Assembly: GCA_963789885.1 (NCBI GenBank)
Contig: CAWBNB010000067.1
Coordinates: 1-16,117, forward strand
Length of the DNA stretch: 16,117 bases
Direction of reading: 5' to 3'
Source of the DNA: DATEDA01 sp963789885
GTDB lineage: Bacteria; Pseudomonadota; Gammaproteobacteria; Burkholderiales; SG8-39
Positions 1 through 7,467 of the stretch are shown piece after piece (position 1 is the stretch's first letter; each line of letters opens with the position of its first letter). Under the pieces are notes generated by a model. That model ran no database searches and was not told the origin of the DNA. It was given only the letters and a program-made list of their open reading frames with translations. Both the position numbers and the translations under genes were made by a program.

Positions 1-115
1 GAAGATCCGCACCGCCGCATCGATCTCCGCCAGCTCGGCGGGCGAGAGGCGATAGATCCAGTCGTGCTGGTGCCGAAGCCAGGTCGCGGCCGTACCAGAC
101 GGCAGGCCCGCTCAT
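1..115 (-). CDS. TauD/TfdA-like dioxygenase, N-terminal fragment (frameshifted)
   Basis: Only the beginning of this gene is in the window; it runs off the left edge. From an ATG at 115 the minus strand reads MSGPAVWYGRDLASAPAR. After a one-base shift near 57-63 it continues as DWIYRLSPAELAEIDAAV. The layout of a Trp-Tyr/Gly-Asp-Leu segment, then W-x-Y-x-LS-x-x-E-x-x-EIDAA, is typical of the N-terminus of TauD/TfdA-family Fe(II)/2-oxoglutarate-dependent dioxygenases. The iron-binding HxD...H motif would lie outside the window, so activity cannot be judged. The gene is divergent from the Bug-like gene at 182. The frameshift fits the run of indels across the left 2.3 kb. The family call rests on about 35 residues and is therefore tentative. 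Confidence 0.5.
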   Translation of the reverse strand, partial: MSGPAVWYGRDLASAPARLDLSPLARRAGGDRCGGADL

Positions 116-181
116 GGGGCCGTGGGCATCGGTGAGGTCGTCATCAGCGCGAGGATATCGAACCGCGACTCCCTGCGGTAG

Positions 182-1170
182 ATGGCCGCGCGTTCAGGAG
201 GGGCCCGGACCAGACGATTCGCTTGGATTGCAGTGCTCGCGTTGGCGACCTCGCAGGCTCGCACAGGGTTATCCGTCCAAGCCGATCACCTTCGGTCATC
301 CCCTTCGCGGCGGCGGCGATTCGGATCTCTCGGGCCGCAACGTCGGCCTGCACGCCTCGAAGTACCTCAACAACCAGCCGATCATCCCGGTGAACCGTGT
401 TGGCGCCTTCGGCGTGATCGGCGCAATGGCGGTGCGGAACGCCCCGGCCGACGGCTACACGCTGCTGTCGGCGCGCATCGCGATGCACGCCTGTCGTGCC
501 CGCCCTCGACACTCAAGCGCTGTACTGGTGGACGACTGGACGATGCTGTCGCTTATCGAGCTGAACCCGTACATCTGCTTCGTCAAGGGCGACTCGCCGT
601 ATCGCACCGCGGCCGAGCTGATCGCGGCGATCCGCGCGAATCCGGCAAGCTCAACTTCTCCACCGCCGGCGTCGGCACGAGCCAGAACATGGCAGTGCAG
701 TACCTGCTCAGGCTCGCCGGGCTCTACGAAAGGACCATGCGGTCGCATCCACTACAAAGGCGGCAAACGAGGCGACGACCGCGGTGCTCGGCGAGCAGGT
801 GCAGTTCGCGTGCAACAACGTGCCGACCGTCATTCCGCAGGTGAAGGCGGGCGCCCTGCGCGCGCTGTTCGTGACGACCGATGCCTGCCGGATATCTCGA
901 TGTCCCAGCGCGCGCGAGGCGGGCTATCCGGACATGGAGAAGATCGTCGGCTGGACGGCGCTGATGGACCGCCGGCATGCCGAAGGAGGCCGTGGACCGG
1001 TGGGTGGACGTCTTCGCGAAGCTCGCGAAGGACCCCGACCCCGGCAGTCCGGCAACGCGAAGCCGGCGGCATTGCTGGCGATCCGCTCGCCGGCCGACAC
1101 CGAGCGCTTCGTGCGCCAGCAGTTCGAGCTCTACGACGGGCTCGTCACTTCGCTCGGCATCAGGCAGTGA
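182..1170 (+). pseudogene. Bug/TctC-family periplasmic binding protein, multiply frameshifted
   Basis: This is a Bug (TctC-like) solute receptor of the tripartite tricarboxylate transporter group, readable only by switching frame many times. Recognisable pieces in order are a signal peptide (RRFAWIAVLALATSQA), GYPSKPITF at the mature N-terminus, GGDSDLSGRNVGLHASKYLN, NAPADGYTLL, DDWTMLSLIELNPY, GKLNFSTAGVGTSQNMAVQY, IHYKGG, TTAVLGEQVQFACNNVP, VKAGALRALFVTTDA, AREAGYPDMEKIVGWTAL, MPKEAVDRWVDVFAKLAKDP, and ERFVRQQFELYDGLVTSLG before a TGA at 1168-1170. Frame changes are visible near 255, 293-315 (a compensating pair), 491-533 (pair), 643, 735, 763, 880-897, 970 and 1040. The total length fits an intact protein of about 328 residues. 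The true start may lie near 209, because AGGAGG at 196-201 is a good Shine-Dalgarno sequence. No tctA/tctB adjoins it directly. It is either a decayed gene or a gene obscured by sequencing errors. Confidence 0.8.
196..201 (+). promoter_or_regulatory. Possible Shine-Dalgarno inside the Bug-like reading frame
   Basis: AGGAGG lies 14 bases downstream of the ATG at 182. It would sit 7-10 bases before the Arg-Arg-Phe that opens the signal peptide. This suggests the original start codon was around 208-212 and has been altered by an indel or base error. Confidence 0.35.
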
Positions 1171-1198
1171 CCGCCGGCGTCGCGCGGCCAGCGGTCAC
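1167..1198. terminator. Inverted repeat spanning two convergent stop codons
   Basis: GTGACCGC at 1167-1174 is perfectly complementary to GCGGTCAC at 1191-1198, with a 16-base loop. The left arm contains the TGA of the Bug-like gene and the right arm contains the TGA of the aspartate dehydrogenase on the other strand. The position between convergent genes suggests a bidirectional terminator, but neither side has a T-run, so this is a weak structural call. Confidence 0.35.
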
Positions 1199-2003
1199 GT
1201 GCCGTAGCGCACCGGCGAGCCGAGCGCCTTGATCGCCGCGAGCGCGCTGTAGCAGGCGAGCAGCGCCGTCTTCGGGTTGTCGGGCGCGGGCACCGACTTG
1301 AATTTGAGGGTGGATCGTCCCGGTCCGCCCGCGGATCGTGATGTAGTGCGTGTTGAACTTCAACGCCGGATCGGCGACCACCTTCAGCCGCGTCCGGTCG
1401 AAGCCTACGCCGGCGATCGACAGCACCGCGGCGATATTCAACTGGCCGGGAAGTGCGGCACCCCGTCGGTGCGGTCCCGTCGAAGAGCGTCGTCGCTCCG
1501 GCAAGTCGGTCGAGGTCGATGCCGAGGCGCTCGACGTACGGGATCTCCTTCCACGCGGCGGGCGGCTTCGTCACCGCGATCTCCACCTCGTCGACGCCCG
1601 CCGCGCAGGCGGCCTTCAGCGCGTCGAGCCCGCCGATGCCGCCCGATGGCACGTAGAGTGGCGCCCGCTTCTCGGCCGCGAGCCGCTCGAGCTTTCCGCG
1701 CAGCGCGTCGTCGCACAGCGCACCGCCCGAGAGCACGATCACCGGGATCCCGGCCTCGAGCAGCGGCGCCGCGTATTGCCGGACCGCGTCGTGGGAGGCC
1801 GCCTCGATCACCGCGTCGGGTTTCAGCGCGATGAGCGCGCCGAGCGAGGTCACGAACGGAACGCCGAAGCTCGCAGCGAGGGTTTTCCCTCGGGAGGTCT
1901 CGCTCCGTCCGAGGATGCCCGCGACCTCGAGGCCGCCGAGCTTGCCGCGATGCTCCAGAACGAGGCGCGCGATGACCCCGCCGCCGATGATCCCGATGCG
2001 CAT
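1195..2003 (-). pseudogene. L-aspartate dehydrogenase (DUF108 family), frameshifted
   Basis: Members of this family oxidise L-aspartate with NAD(P)+ to iminoaspartate or oxaloacetate plus ammonia. The ATG at 2003 opens with MRIGIIGGGVIARLVLEHRG, a Rossmann nucleotide-binding loop (GxGxxA type). The first reading frame runs cleanly through SGGALCDDALRGKLERLAA and YVPSGGIGGLDALKAA to LAGATTLFDGTA. Shifts then occur near 1475, 1443 and 1305. The downstream frames restore GVPHFPA, LNIAAVLSIAGVGFDRTRLK, VADPALKFNTHYITIRG and FKSVPAPDNPKTALLACYSA, ending SPVRYGT at a TGA (1197-1195). HFP...LNIAA is the conserved catalytic region of aspartate dehydrogenases. The span corresponds to about 268 residues, the usual length. 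It is divergent from tctC across 95 bases. No clear Shine-Dalgarno precedes the start. Family assignment is good; whether the breaks are biological is unknown. Confidence 0.8.
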
Positions 2004-2054
2004 GTCGGAGATTTTGCCATGCGCCGCAAGATGCCTTGTCCCCCGCGGCCAGTG

Positions 2055-2060
2055 TAGACT
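2055..2060 (+). promoter_or_regulatory. Possible -10 element for the tct operon
   Basis: TAGACT, 38 bases upstream of the tctC start codon, resembles a sigma-70 -10 box and would give a leader of about 30 bases containing the AGGAGG. No acceptable -35 is seen at 16-18 bases, so this is weak. Confidence 0.25.
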
Positions 2061-2086
2061 CGCCTGCGCTTCGACCAGTCGTCCAT

Positions 2087-2092
2087 AGGAGG
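2087..2092 (+). promoter_or_regulatory. Ribosome binding site of tctC
   Basis: A perfect AGGAGG lies 6 bases before the ATG at 2099. It fixes the start over an in-frame TTG at 2036 that would add non-signal-peptide residues ahead of MRKVVV. Confidence 0.85.
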
Positions 2093-2098
2093 AAAACC

Positions 2099-3042
2099 AT
2101 GAGAAAAGTCGTCGTCATGCTGGGGGCGGCCGCCGCGCTCGCCGCGTCCGCGTCATTCGCTGCCTTCCCCGACCGCCCGATCAAGCTGATCGTGCCCTGG
2201 GCGGCCGGCGGCGATACCGACAACATCTTCCGCCCGTTCGCACCGCTGCTGCAGAAGCAGCTCGGCCAGCCGGTGGTGATCGCGAACGTCGGCGGCGCCT
2301 CGGGCACCAAGGGCGCGAGGAGGCGAAGGATTCGCCTGCCGACGGCTATACGCTGTACGCCGTCCACGACTACATCCATTCGACGTACTACGCCGGCGTC
2401 GCCGACGTGCAGTACACCGACTTCGAGCCGATCTGCATGATCAGCTCGACCGCCTCCGTGCTCACCGCGAGCCCGAAGACACCGTGGAAAACGATGAAGG
2501 ACATGCTCGCCGATGCGAAGGCGCGCCCCGGACAGATCACGGTCGGCGCGACGCTCGCCTCGACCAGCCACTTCTTTCCGGCGCTGATCGAGAAATCGGC
2601 GGGGATCAAGTTCAAGTACGTCTCGTACGAAGGCCTCGCGCCGCGGATGAACGCGATCCTCGGCGGGCACGTCGACCTCACCGACTCCAACCTGACGCAG
2701 AAGGGCAAGGTCGAGGCGGGCGAGCTCAAGTTCCTCGCCATCGCGACCGAGAAGCGCAGCCCGGAGATGCCGAGCGTTCCCACGCTCAAGGAGCTCGGGG
2801 TGAACGTCGTGTACGACGTGAACCGCGGGCTCATGACGCCGAAGGGCACCCCGGTCGACGTGATCGCGAAGCTCGAGTCCGCCTGCGCGGCGGCCGCCAA
2901 GGAGCCAGCGTTCGCCGACGCCATGAAAAAGCAGGGCACGGACGTCCGCTACATGGACCGCAAGGCGTACGCGGCGTGGCTCAAGCAGAACGACGAGCTG
3001 AACAAGACGCTCGCGAAGGATCTCGGGCTGCTGAAGCGTTGA
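2099..3042 (+). CDS. tctC: TctC/Bug-family substrate-binding protein of a tripartite tricarboxylate transporter (one frameshift)
   Basis: This is the periplasmic receptor that delivers a carboxylate to the TctAB membrane complex. Residues 1 to about 21 (MRKVVVMLGAAAALAASASFA) form a typical signal peptide. They are followed by FPDRPIKLIVPWAAGGDTDN, the standard Bug N-terminus with the P-x-GG-x-x-D ligand loop. Further Bug landmarks are ADGYTLY, AKARPGQITVG, the L-x-GGHVDL segment and PSVPTLKELG. A single missing base near 2318-2320 breaks the frame: TKGA is followed in the next frame by EEAKDSPADGYTL. With one base restored the protein is 314 residues, normal for the family. The start is set by AGGAGG at 2087. 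It is the first gene of a plus-strand unit with tctB and tctA. Substrate specificity cannot be read from sequence. Confidence 0.88.
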
Positions 3043-3046
3043 CGCG

Positions 3047-3059
3047 TCCCCCTCGGGGA
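3047..3059 (+). other. Small hairpin between tctC and tctB
   Basis: TCCCC (3047-3051) and GGGGA (3055-3059) can pair around a CTC loop just after the tctC stop. Such a structure could stabilise the upstream tctC message or reduce read-through, so that the receptor exceeds the membrane subunits. The stem is only 5 bp, and the second arm also overlaps the purine-rich ribosome-binding region of tctB. Confidence 0.25.
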
Positions 3060-3076
3060 GGAGGCGGGGGAATGAA

Positions 3077-3565
3077 GTGCGCGTGATGGGCCGCGACGGC
3101 TGGTCAGGGGTCGTCATCCTCGGGTTCTGCGCCATCCTCTGGTGGATGACGCTCGGCCTGAAGGAGAACCCGCTCGTCCCGATCGGGCCGGGCTTCTATC
3201 CGCGCATCGTCGTCGGCATCACCGCGTTCTTCGCCGCCCTGATGGTGATCGGTGATCTGCTGGCGCGGCGGGGTCGCACGCCGCCGCAGGGTGCGCGGGC
3301 GGCCGCGGACCGGGCCAACTACAAGCTGGTGCTCGCCAGCTTCGCCGCGTTCGGCGCCTACGCGGTGTCGTTGCCGTGGCTCGGTTTCCGGGTCGCGACG
3401 TTCCTCTACGTGGCGGTGGCCGCGGCGCTGCTTGCGCGGCCGCGCGACGCGAAGAGCGGGGTCAAGGTGCTCGTGCTCGCGCTCCTGACCGCGGCAATCA
3501 CCTACTACGTGTTCGAACACTACCTGCTGGTGCTTCTGCCGCGCGGGCGATGGACCGGGTTCTAG
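3077..3565 (+). CDS. tctB: TctB-family small membrane subunit of a tripartite tricarboxylate transporter
   Basis: This is the small integral membrane subunit that pairs with TctA. The 162-residue protein has the usual four hydrophobic segments, at about residues 10-27, 45-63, 82-105 and 127-153. It also has the family's PIGPGFYPRIV segment between the first two. The GTG at 3077 is chosen because a G-rich stretch (GGAGGAGGCGGGGG, 3056-3069) precedes it at a workable distance. An ATG at 3086 in the same frame is an alternative and would remove three residues. It begins 34 bases after tctC and ends 7 bases before tctA, so co-transcription is very likely. TctB proteins diverge strongly in sequence, so the call rests on topology, length, the YPR motif and position. 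Confidence 0.85.
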   Translation: MRVMGRDGWSGVVILGFCAILWWMTLGLKENPLVPIGPGFYPRIVVGITAFFAALMVIGDLLARRGRTPPQGARAAADRANYKLVLASFAAFGAYAVSLPWLGFRVATFLYVAVAAALLARPRDAKSGVKVLVLALLTAAITYYVFEHYLLVLLPRGRWTGF

Positions 3566-3572
3566 CCGTCTG

Positions 3573-5105
3573 ATGTACGAGCTCCTCGCCGCCGGCATCG
3601 TCAACATCGTCCAGGCGAAGTACCTCGTTCCGCTGTTCTTCGGCACGCTCGCGGGCGTCGTCGGCGGCGCGCTTCCGGGCGTGACCATCACGATGACGAT
3701 CATCGTCGTGCTGCCGTTCACGTTCGGCCTCGACCCCCTGCAGGGTCTCGCGGCGATGACCGGCGTCTACGTTGGCGGCTCGGCGGGCGGCTTGATCACC
3801 GCCGTGCTGCTCGGCATTCCCGGCACGCCGTCGGCGATCGCCACGACGTTCGACGGCCACCCGATGGCGAAGAAGGGCGACGCGGGACGCGCGATCTGGC
3901 TCGGCGTCTGGGCGTCGTTCTTTGGCGGGCTGCTCGGGGGCGTGTTCCTGATCGGCACGACCGGTCCGCTCGCGCGGTTCGCGCTCCAGTTCGGGCCATG
4001 GGAGTTCTTCTCGCTGTTCGTCCTCGCGCTCTCGATGGTTGCCGGGCTCGTCGAGGCGTCGCTCCTCAAGGGTCTGGTCTCGGGCGCCCTCGGGCTGATC
4101 GTGACGGTGCTCGGCAACGATCCGGTGCTCGGGTCCGAGCGGCTCACGTTCGGCATCCCGTGGCTGGAGGGCGGGGTGCCGTTCCTGCCGGTGCTGATCG
4201 GAGTGTTCGCATTCGCGCAGATCATGTCCGACGTCGAAAAGATGGGCGGCCCCGCGAAGCTCGCGGACGCGGTCGACAACGCGGCGCGCCTTGCGGTGTC
4301 GCATGTGAGGGTAATCCGGGAGATCCTGTCGCGACCGTTCCTCCTGCTCTGGTCGTCGATCATCGGCGTGATCATCGGCGTGCTGCCGGCGATCGGCGGC
4401 AGCGCCGCAAGCATGATGGCGTACGACCAGGCGAAGAAGTTCTCGCGGCACCCCGAGCGCTTCGGCACCGGCACGCCCGAGGGCGTGATCGCCTCGGAGT
4501 CGTCGAACAACGCGAACGTCGGCGGCTCGCTCGTGACGATCATGGCGTTCGGCATCCCCGGCGACGCCGTCACGGCGGTGATGCTCGGCGCGCTCACGAT
4601 CCACGGCATCCAGTCGGGACCGCTGTTCATCGCCCAGAATCCCGGGCTCGCCTACGGCATTTTCGCCGCGTACCTGGTCGCGCATCCGCTGATGGTCCTC
4701 ATCATCCTCGCCGGCGCCCGCTGGACACTCCGCGTGGTGACCGTGCCGAAATGGGCGCTGTTCTCGGTCGTGCTCGTGCTGTGCGCGGTAGGCGCGTACG
4801 CGCTCAACAACACCATGGCGACCGTGTACGTGCTCGGCGTCTTCGGCGTGCTCGGCTATGCGATGGTCAAATTCGGCTTCCCGCTCGCGCCGTTCATCCT
4901 CGGCGTGATCCTCGGTGACCAGATCGAGATCAACCTGATCCGCGCGATCATGACCGATCCCGACCCGTGGCTCTTCCTTACGCGACCGATCTCGGGCGTG
5001 CTGCTCGCGCTCTCGGTCGCCTCCGTCGTCGCCGCGCTCTGGCAGCACCGGCGCCACCAGCGACGGACGGCGGGGGCGGATGCGGAGGACGCGGCCGATT
5101 TCTGA
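3573..5105 (+). CDS. tctA: TctA-family large permease subunit of a tripartite tricarboxylate transporter
   Basis: This is the large transmembrane permease that moves a carboxylate released by TctC, driven by an ion gradient. The protein is 510 residues, the standard TctA size, with about 11-12 hydrophobic segments. Family hallmarks are GALPGVTITMTIIVVLP at residues 32-48 and YVGGSAGGL...GIPGTPSAIATTFDGHPMAKKG at about 66-102. The second half carries the matching repeat: GVLPAIGGSAAS, then PEGVIASESSNNANVGGSL and FGIPGDAVTAVMLGAL. The ATG at 3573 follows tctB by 7 bases and has no strong Shine-Dalgarno, suggesting translational coupling to tctB. The last 26 bases overlap the next gene. The frame is intact throughout. 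Confidence 0.93.
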   Translation: MYELLAAGIVNIVQAKYLVPLFFGTLAGVVGGALPGVTITMTIIVVLPFTFGLDPLQGLAAMTGVYVGGSAGGLITAVLLGIPGTPSAIATTFDGHPMAKKGDAGRAIWLGVWASFFGGLLGGVFLIGTTGPLARFALQFGPWEFFSLFVLALSMVAGLVEASLLKGLVSGALGLIVTVLGNDPVLGSERLTFGIPWLEGGVPFLPVLIGVFAFAQIMSDVEKMGGPAKLADAVDNAARLAVSHVRVIREILSRPFLLLWSSIIGVIIGVLPAIGGSAASMMAYDQAKKFSRHPERFGTGTPEGVIASESSNNANVGGSLVTIMAFGIPGDAVTAVMLGALTIHGIQSGPLFIAQNPGLAYGIFAAYLVAHPLMVLIILAGARWTLRVVTVPKWALFSVVLVLCAVGAYALNNTMATVYVLGVFGVLGYAMVKFGFPLAPFILGVILGDQIEINLIRAIMTDPDPWLFLTRPISGVLLALSVASVVAALWQHRRHQRRTAGADAEDAADF

Positions 5106-5988
5106 GCTGCGGTCCGCCGTCGTGGAGCGCACGCGTGCGGCGCTCGCTTCCGGCGCCCTGCACCCGATCGCCACCGAGCAGGGCGTCGTCGAGGATGCGG
5201 GCGTTCCGTTCGTCGTTCGCAGCGTGTCCAGTCTCGAGCGCAAGCGGCTGGAAGCCCGTCAGCTCGATCAGACGAAGGCCGAGGGCGCGCGCAACCCGCT
5301 GATGCCACCCGAGCCGCCGCTTACGGTCGGCGACATCACGCCGACGCACGTCGGCGTGCTCAACAAGTACCCGGTCGTCGAGCGCCATCTCCTGATCGTG
5401 ACGAAGGCGCCCGTACCGCAGGAGGCGGCGCTCGACCGCGATGACTTCCTGGCGATCGCCCGCTGCCTGGCCGAGATCGACGGGCTCGCGTTCTACAACG
5501 GCGGGCGCGAGGCTGGCGCGAGCCAGCCGCACAAGCACCTGCAGCTCGTGCCGCTGCCGCTCGACCGCGGGCCGTGGGCCGCGCCGATGGAAGCGGTCTT
5601 CGACAGCTGGGCCGCGTCCGGCAACGTGACCCGGCTGCTGCGGCTCCCGTTCCGGAACGCGTTTTCGCTGCTCGACGGCTTCGACGACGAGCAGCGCGCG
5701 GCCGAGCGGCTGGAGGAGCTGTACGCCGCGCAGCTCGCGGCGATCGGCGTCGTCGACGAGGACGCTCCGCGCGCGGCGAACGACGAGCCGGTCCGGCCCG
5801 CGCCCTACAACCTGCTCGTCACGCGCCGCTGGATGCTGGCGGTGCCGCGCTCGCGCGAGCGGTTCGGCACGATCTCGATCAACGCGCTCGGGTTCGCAGG
5901 GTCGCTCTTCGTGCGCGACGAGGAAGAAATGCAGGACCTGCGCGAGGCCGGCCCGATGCGCGCGCTCAAGGCGGTGAGCGTCGCCTGA
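5080..5988 (+). CDS. Ap4A phosphorylase / ATP adenylyltransferase-like protein (Apa2 family, HIT-like fold)
   Basis: Apa1/Apa2-type enzymes split diadenosine tetraphosphate with phosphate, giving ADP and ATP. The 302-residue protein contains NPLMPPEPPLTVGDI, then VLNKYPVVERHLLIVTK at about 94-110. This is followed by the catalytic GASQPHKHLQLVPLP at 146-160, whose H-x-H-x-Q (His151, His153, Gln155) is the family's nucleotide-transfer motif. The C-terminal part has PYNLLVTRRWMLAVPRSRE and NALGFAGSLFVRDEEE, typical of the ATP_transf C-terminal domain. The ATG at 5080 lies inside the end of tctA (26-base overlap, different frame), implying translational coupling; a GTG at 5122 is a possible later start. 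A nucleotide-stress enzyme behind a carboxylate transporter has no obvious functional link. It is convergent with the nitroreductase gene. Confidence 0.85.
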   Translation: MRRTRPISELRSAVVERTRAALASGALHPIATEQGVVEDAGVPFVVRSVSSLERKRLEARQLDQTKAEGARNPLMPPEPPLTVGDITPTHVGVLNKYPVVERHLLIVTKAPVPQEAALDRDDFLAIARCLAEIDGLAFYNGGREAGASQPHKHLQLVPLPLDRGPWAAPMEAVFDSWAASGNVTRLLRLPFRNAFSLLDGFDDEQRAAERLEELYAAQLAAIGVVDEDAPRAANDEPVRPAPYNLLVTRRWMLAVPRSRERFGTISINALGFAGSLFVRDEEEMQDLREAGPMRALKAVSVA

Positions 5989-6005
5989 GAGAGGAGCTCC
6001 TTCTC
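5989..6005. terminator. Palindrome between convergent genes
   Basis: GAGAGGAG is followed directly by CTCCTTCTC, its complement apart from one bulged T, including the perfect palindrome AGGAGCTCCT at 5992-6001. It fills the 20-base gap between the stop at 5988 and the opposing stop at 6009-6011. It may act as a short bidirectional terminator; there is no T-tract. Confidence 0.3.
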
Positions 6006-6008
6006 CCT

Positions 6009-6755
6009 TCAATCCACCTTCGACTCGTCCTTGTACATGACGTGGTGGCGCTTCTCGGCGATCCACTCGTCGATCTGCGCGAGCGTCATGTAGTTCGCCA
6101 TGTCGAAGCGGTTCACGCTGCGGATCTGCGGCAGCGTCTTCTTCCACCGCTTGTAGGGCGGTTTCGCCGGCGGCCCGAACAGGAAGATATCGACGACGGC
6201 GAGGTCCTCCGGAATGCCGAGCAGGGGCTTCAGCGCCTTCTGCGCGTTCTCCTGACCAATCGCCGTCACCCACCAGACGTTGTAGCCGAGCGCCGCGGCG
6301 GCGAGATGCGCAGACATCGTGGAGGCTGCGAGCGACTGCAGCAGGATCCGCTCGGCGTTCTCGCGGTACTGCCGGTCGAGCTCGGAGCCGTCCATCAGCA
6401 CCGGGAAGGCGCGCGTCCAGCGGAAGTCGGAGACGACGACGACGAAGCCGGGCGCGGTCTCGAGCCCGCGGTAGTTCGGTGTCGGGAACTTCATCTTGAG
6501 CTTGGCGCGCAGCCGCTGCTCCTCGACGAAGTAGTCGGCGATCGTCTTCTTGATCGCCGGGTCGGTGACGACGATGTAATGCCAGGGCTGGGCGTTCGCG
6601 CCGGAGGGCGCATGACGCGCTGCCTCGAGAATCAGGTCGTAGTGCTCCGCCGGCACGACGTAGTCCGCATCGAACTGGCGCGTCGTCATGCGGTTGCGGA
6701 CGACCTCCATCAGCGCGTCGTAGCGCGCGCGCTGGTCGAACCGGGCGTCGCTCAT
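6009..6755 (-). CDS. Nitroreductase-family FMN oxidoreductase
   Basis: This flavin (FMN) NAD(P)H-dependent oxidoreductase of the nitroreductase superfamily has 248 residues. The FMN-phosphate binding start is RNRMTTRQF (residues 20-28). The hallmark ARHAPSGANAQPWHYIVV follows at 46-63. LLQSLAASTMSAHLAAAALGYNVWWV (about 138-163) is the usual helix plus strand, and FLFGPPAKPP (191-200) is the C-terminal FMN/dimer strand. The ATG at 6755 has AGGAG 7 bases upstream and begins 10 bases after the NnrU-like stop, so it is the last gene of the 9155-6009 operon. Nitroreductases act on nitro groups, quinones, flavins and enones, so the exact substrate is open. In this operon a role in reduction of an aromatic intermediate, or in supplying reduced flavin, is an inference only. 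Confidence 0.88.
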   Translation of the reverse strand: MSDARFDQRARYDALMEVVRNRMTTRQFDADYVVPAEHYDLILEAARHAPSGANAQPWHYIVVTDPAIKKTIADYFVEEQRLRAKLKMKFPTPNYRGLETAPGFVVVVSDFRWTRAFPVLMDGSELDRQYRENAERILLQSLAASTMSAHLAAAALGYNVWWVTAIGQENAQKALKPLLGIPEDLAVVDIFLFGPPAKPPYKRWKKTLPQIRSVNRFDMANYMTLAQIDEWIAEKRHHVMYKDESKVD

Positions 6756-6762
6756 GGCCAGA

Positions 6763-6767
6763 CTCCT
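6763..6767 (-). promoter_or_regulatory. Ribosome binding site of the nitroreductase gene
   Basis: AGGAG on the minus strand lies 7 bases before the ATG at 6755 and overlaps the TAG stop (6768-6766) of the upstream gene. It fixes the start against longer in-frame extensions into the NnrU-like gene. Confidence 0.8.
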
Positions 6768-7446
6768 AGTAGGCTCGCGGCCCGAAGAGATACGGGTGCG
6801 CGAGCAGCAGCACGACGTAGGCCGCAAGCGCGGCGCCGAGCCGCTTCCAGCCGATCTCGCCGAAGACGAAGCGGTTGCGGCCGCCGGCGATCGCGCCGAA
6901 CGGCACGTTCGAGGTGACCGCGGCGAAGCCCTGCCAGTCCGCGCCGAGGCCGCGCGCCTTGCGCGCATCGATCAGGACGGTGCCGAGGCCCGCGAGCGCG
7001 ACGAAGCCGCCGAAGAAGACGAGCGAGGCGAGATCGCCGCGGGCGAGGACGTGCACCGCGCCCCAGAGGATCACGCCCCACATCAGGGGATGTCGCGTGA
7101 CGCGGATGATCCCGCGCGCCGGTTCGCTGTTCTTCATCGCGGCGGCCTGGCCGATCGCCGTGGGATTGCGCGTGCTGTACGCGCAGCCGATGAGGACGAC
7201 TGCGAACGGCATCACTACCGCCGGCAGCAGGCGCAGTCCCGGCACCTGCCACAGCGGCTCGAACGGCGCGCGCACGTAGGCCCAGATCATCCAGCCGAGA
7301 GCGGCGAACGAGACGAGCGAGTAGACGCCGAGGTAGCCGCGCTCGCCGATCGCCGCGACGAGCGTCGCGCGGAGCGGCGTGCTCGACACGAAGTGCGCGG
7401 CGAGGAAGGCGAGCGTCGCGACCGCCAGGTGGGCGATGGGGTCCAT
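6766..7446 (-). CDS. NnrU-family multi-pass membrane protein
   Basis: This 226-residue protein has about six hydrophobic segments, at roughly residues 4-20, 37-57, 72-89, 120-136, 140-158 and 204-220. The family signature is STRNPTAIGQ at 91-100, followed by RVTRHPLMWGVILWGAVHVL at 115-134. The His119 and His132 of that block are the conserved positions of NnrU and the related isoprenylcysteine methyltransferase-like proteins. NnrU was named for a role in nitric-oxide metabolism in denitrifiers, and the related plant Z-ISO binds heme. No denitrification genes are present here, so that role is not supported. It starts 21 bases after the monooxygenase stop and ends 10 bases before the nitroreductase ATG, in one transcription unit. 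No strong Shine-Dalgarno is seen. Confidence 0.87.
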   Translation of the reverse strand: MDPIAHLAVATLAFLAAHFVSSTPLRATLVAAIGERGYLGVYSLVSFAALGWMIWAYVRAPFEPLWQVPGLRLLPAVVMPFAVVLIGCAYSTRNPTAIGQAAAMKNSEPARGIIRVTRHPLMWGVILWGAVHVLARGDLASLVFFGGFVALAGLGTVLIDARKARGLGADWQGFAAVTSNVPFGAIAGGRNRFVFGEIGWKRLGAALAAYVVLLLAHPYLFGPRAY

Positions 7447-7467
7447 TGCCCGGCCCGCGGCGCGCCG

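Noticed and set aside
1438..3135. Long minus-strand frame running across the tctC region into the aspartate dehydrogenase.
   Set aside because: The part opposite tctC has no domain content, and the part over the dehydrogenase is in the wrong frame except for a few residues around an indel.
3498..5243. Long minus-strand open frame (581 codons) opposite tctB/tctA.
   Set aside because: It is rich in Arg, Glu, Asp and His with no domain, and lies antisense to well-conserved transporter genes; typical of shadow frames in GC-rich DNA.
6766..7446. Denitrification or nitric-oxide gene cluster because of NnrU plus nitroreductase.
   Set aside because: No nitrite or nitric-oxide reductase, heme maturation gene or matching regulator is present; the operon partners are a monooxygenase and a VOC enzyme.
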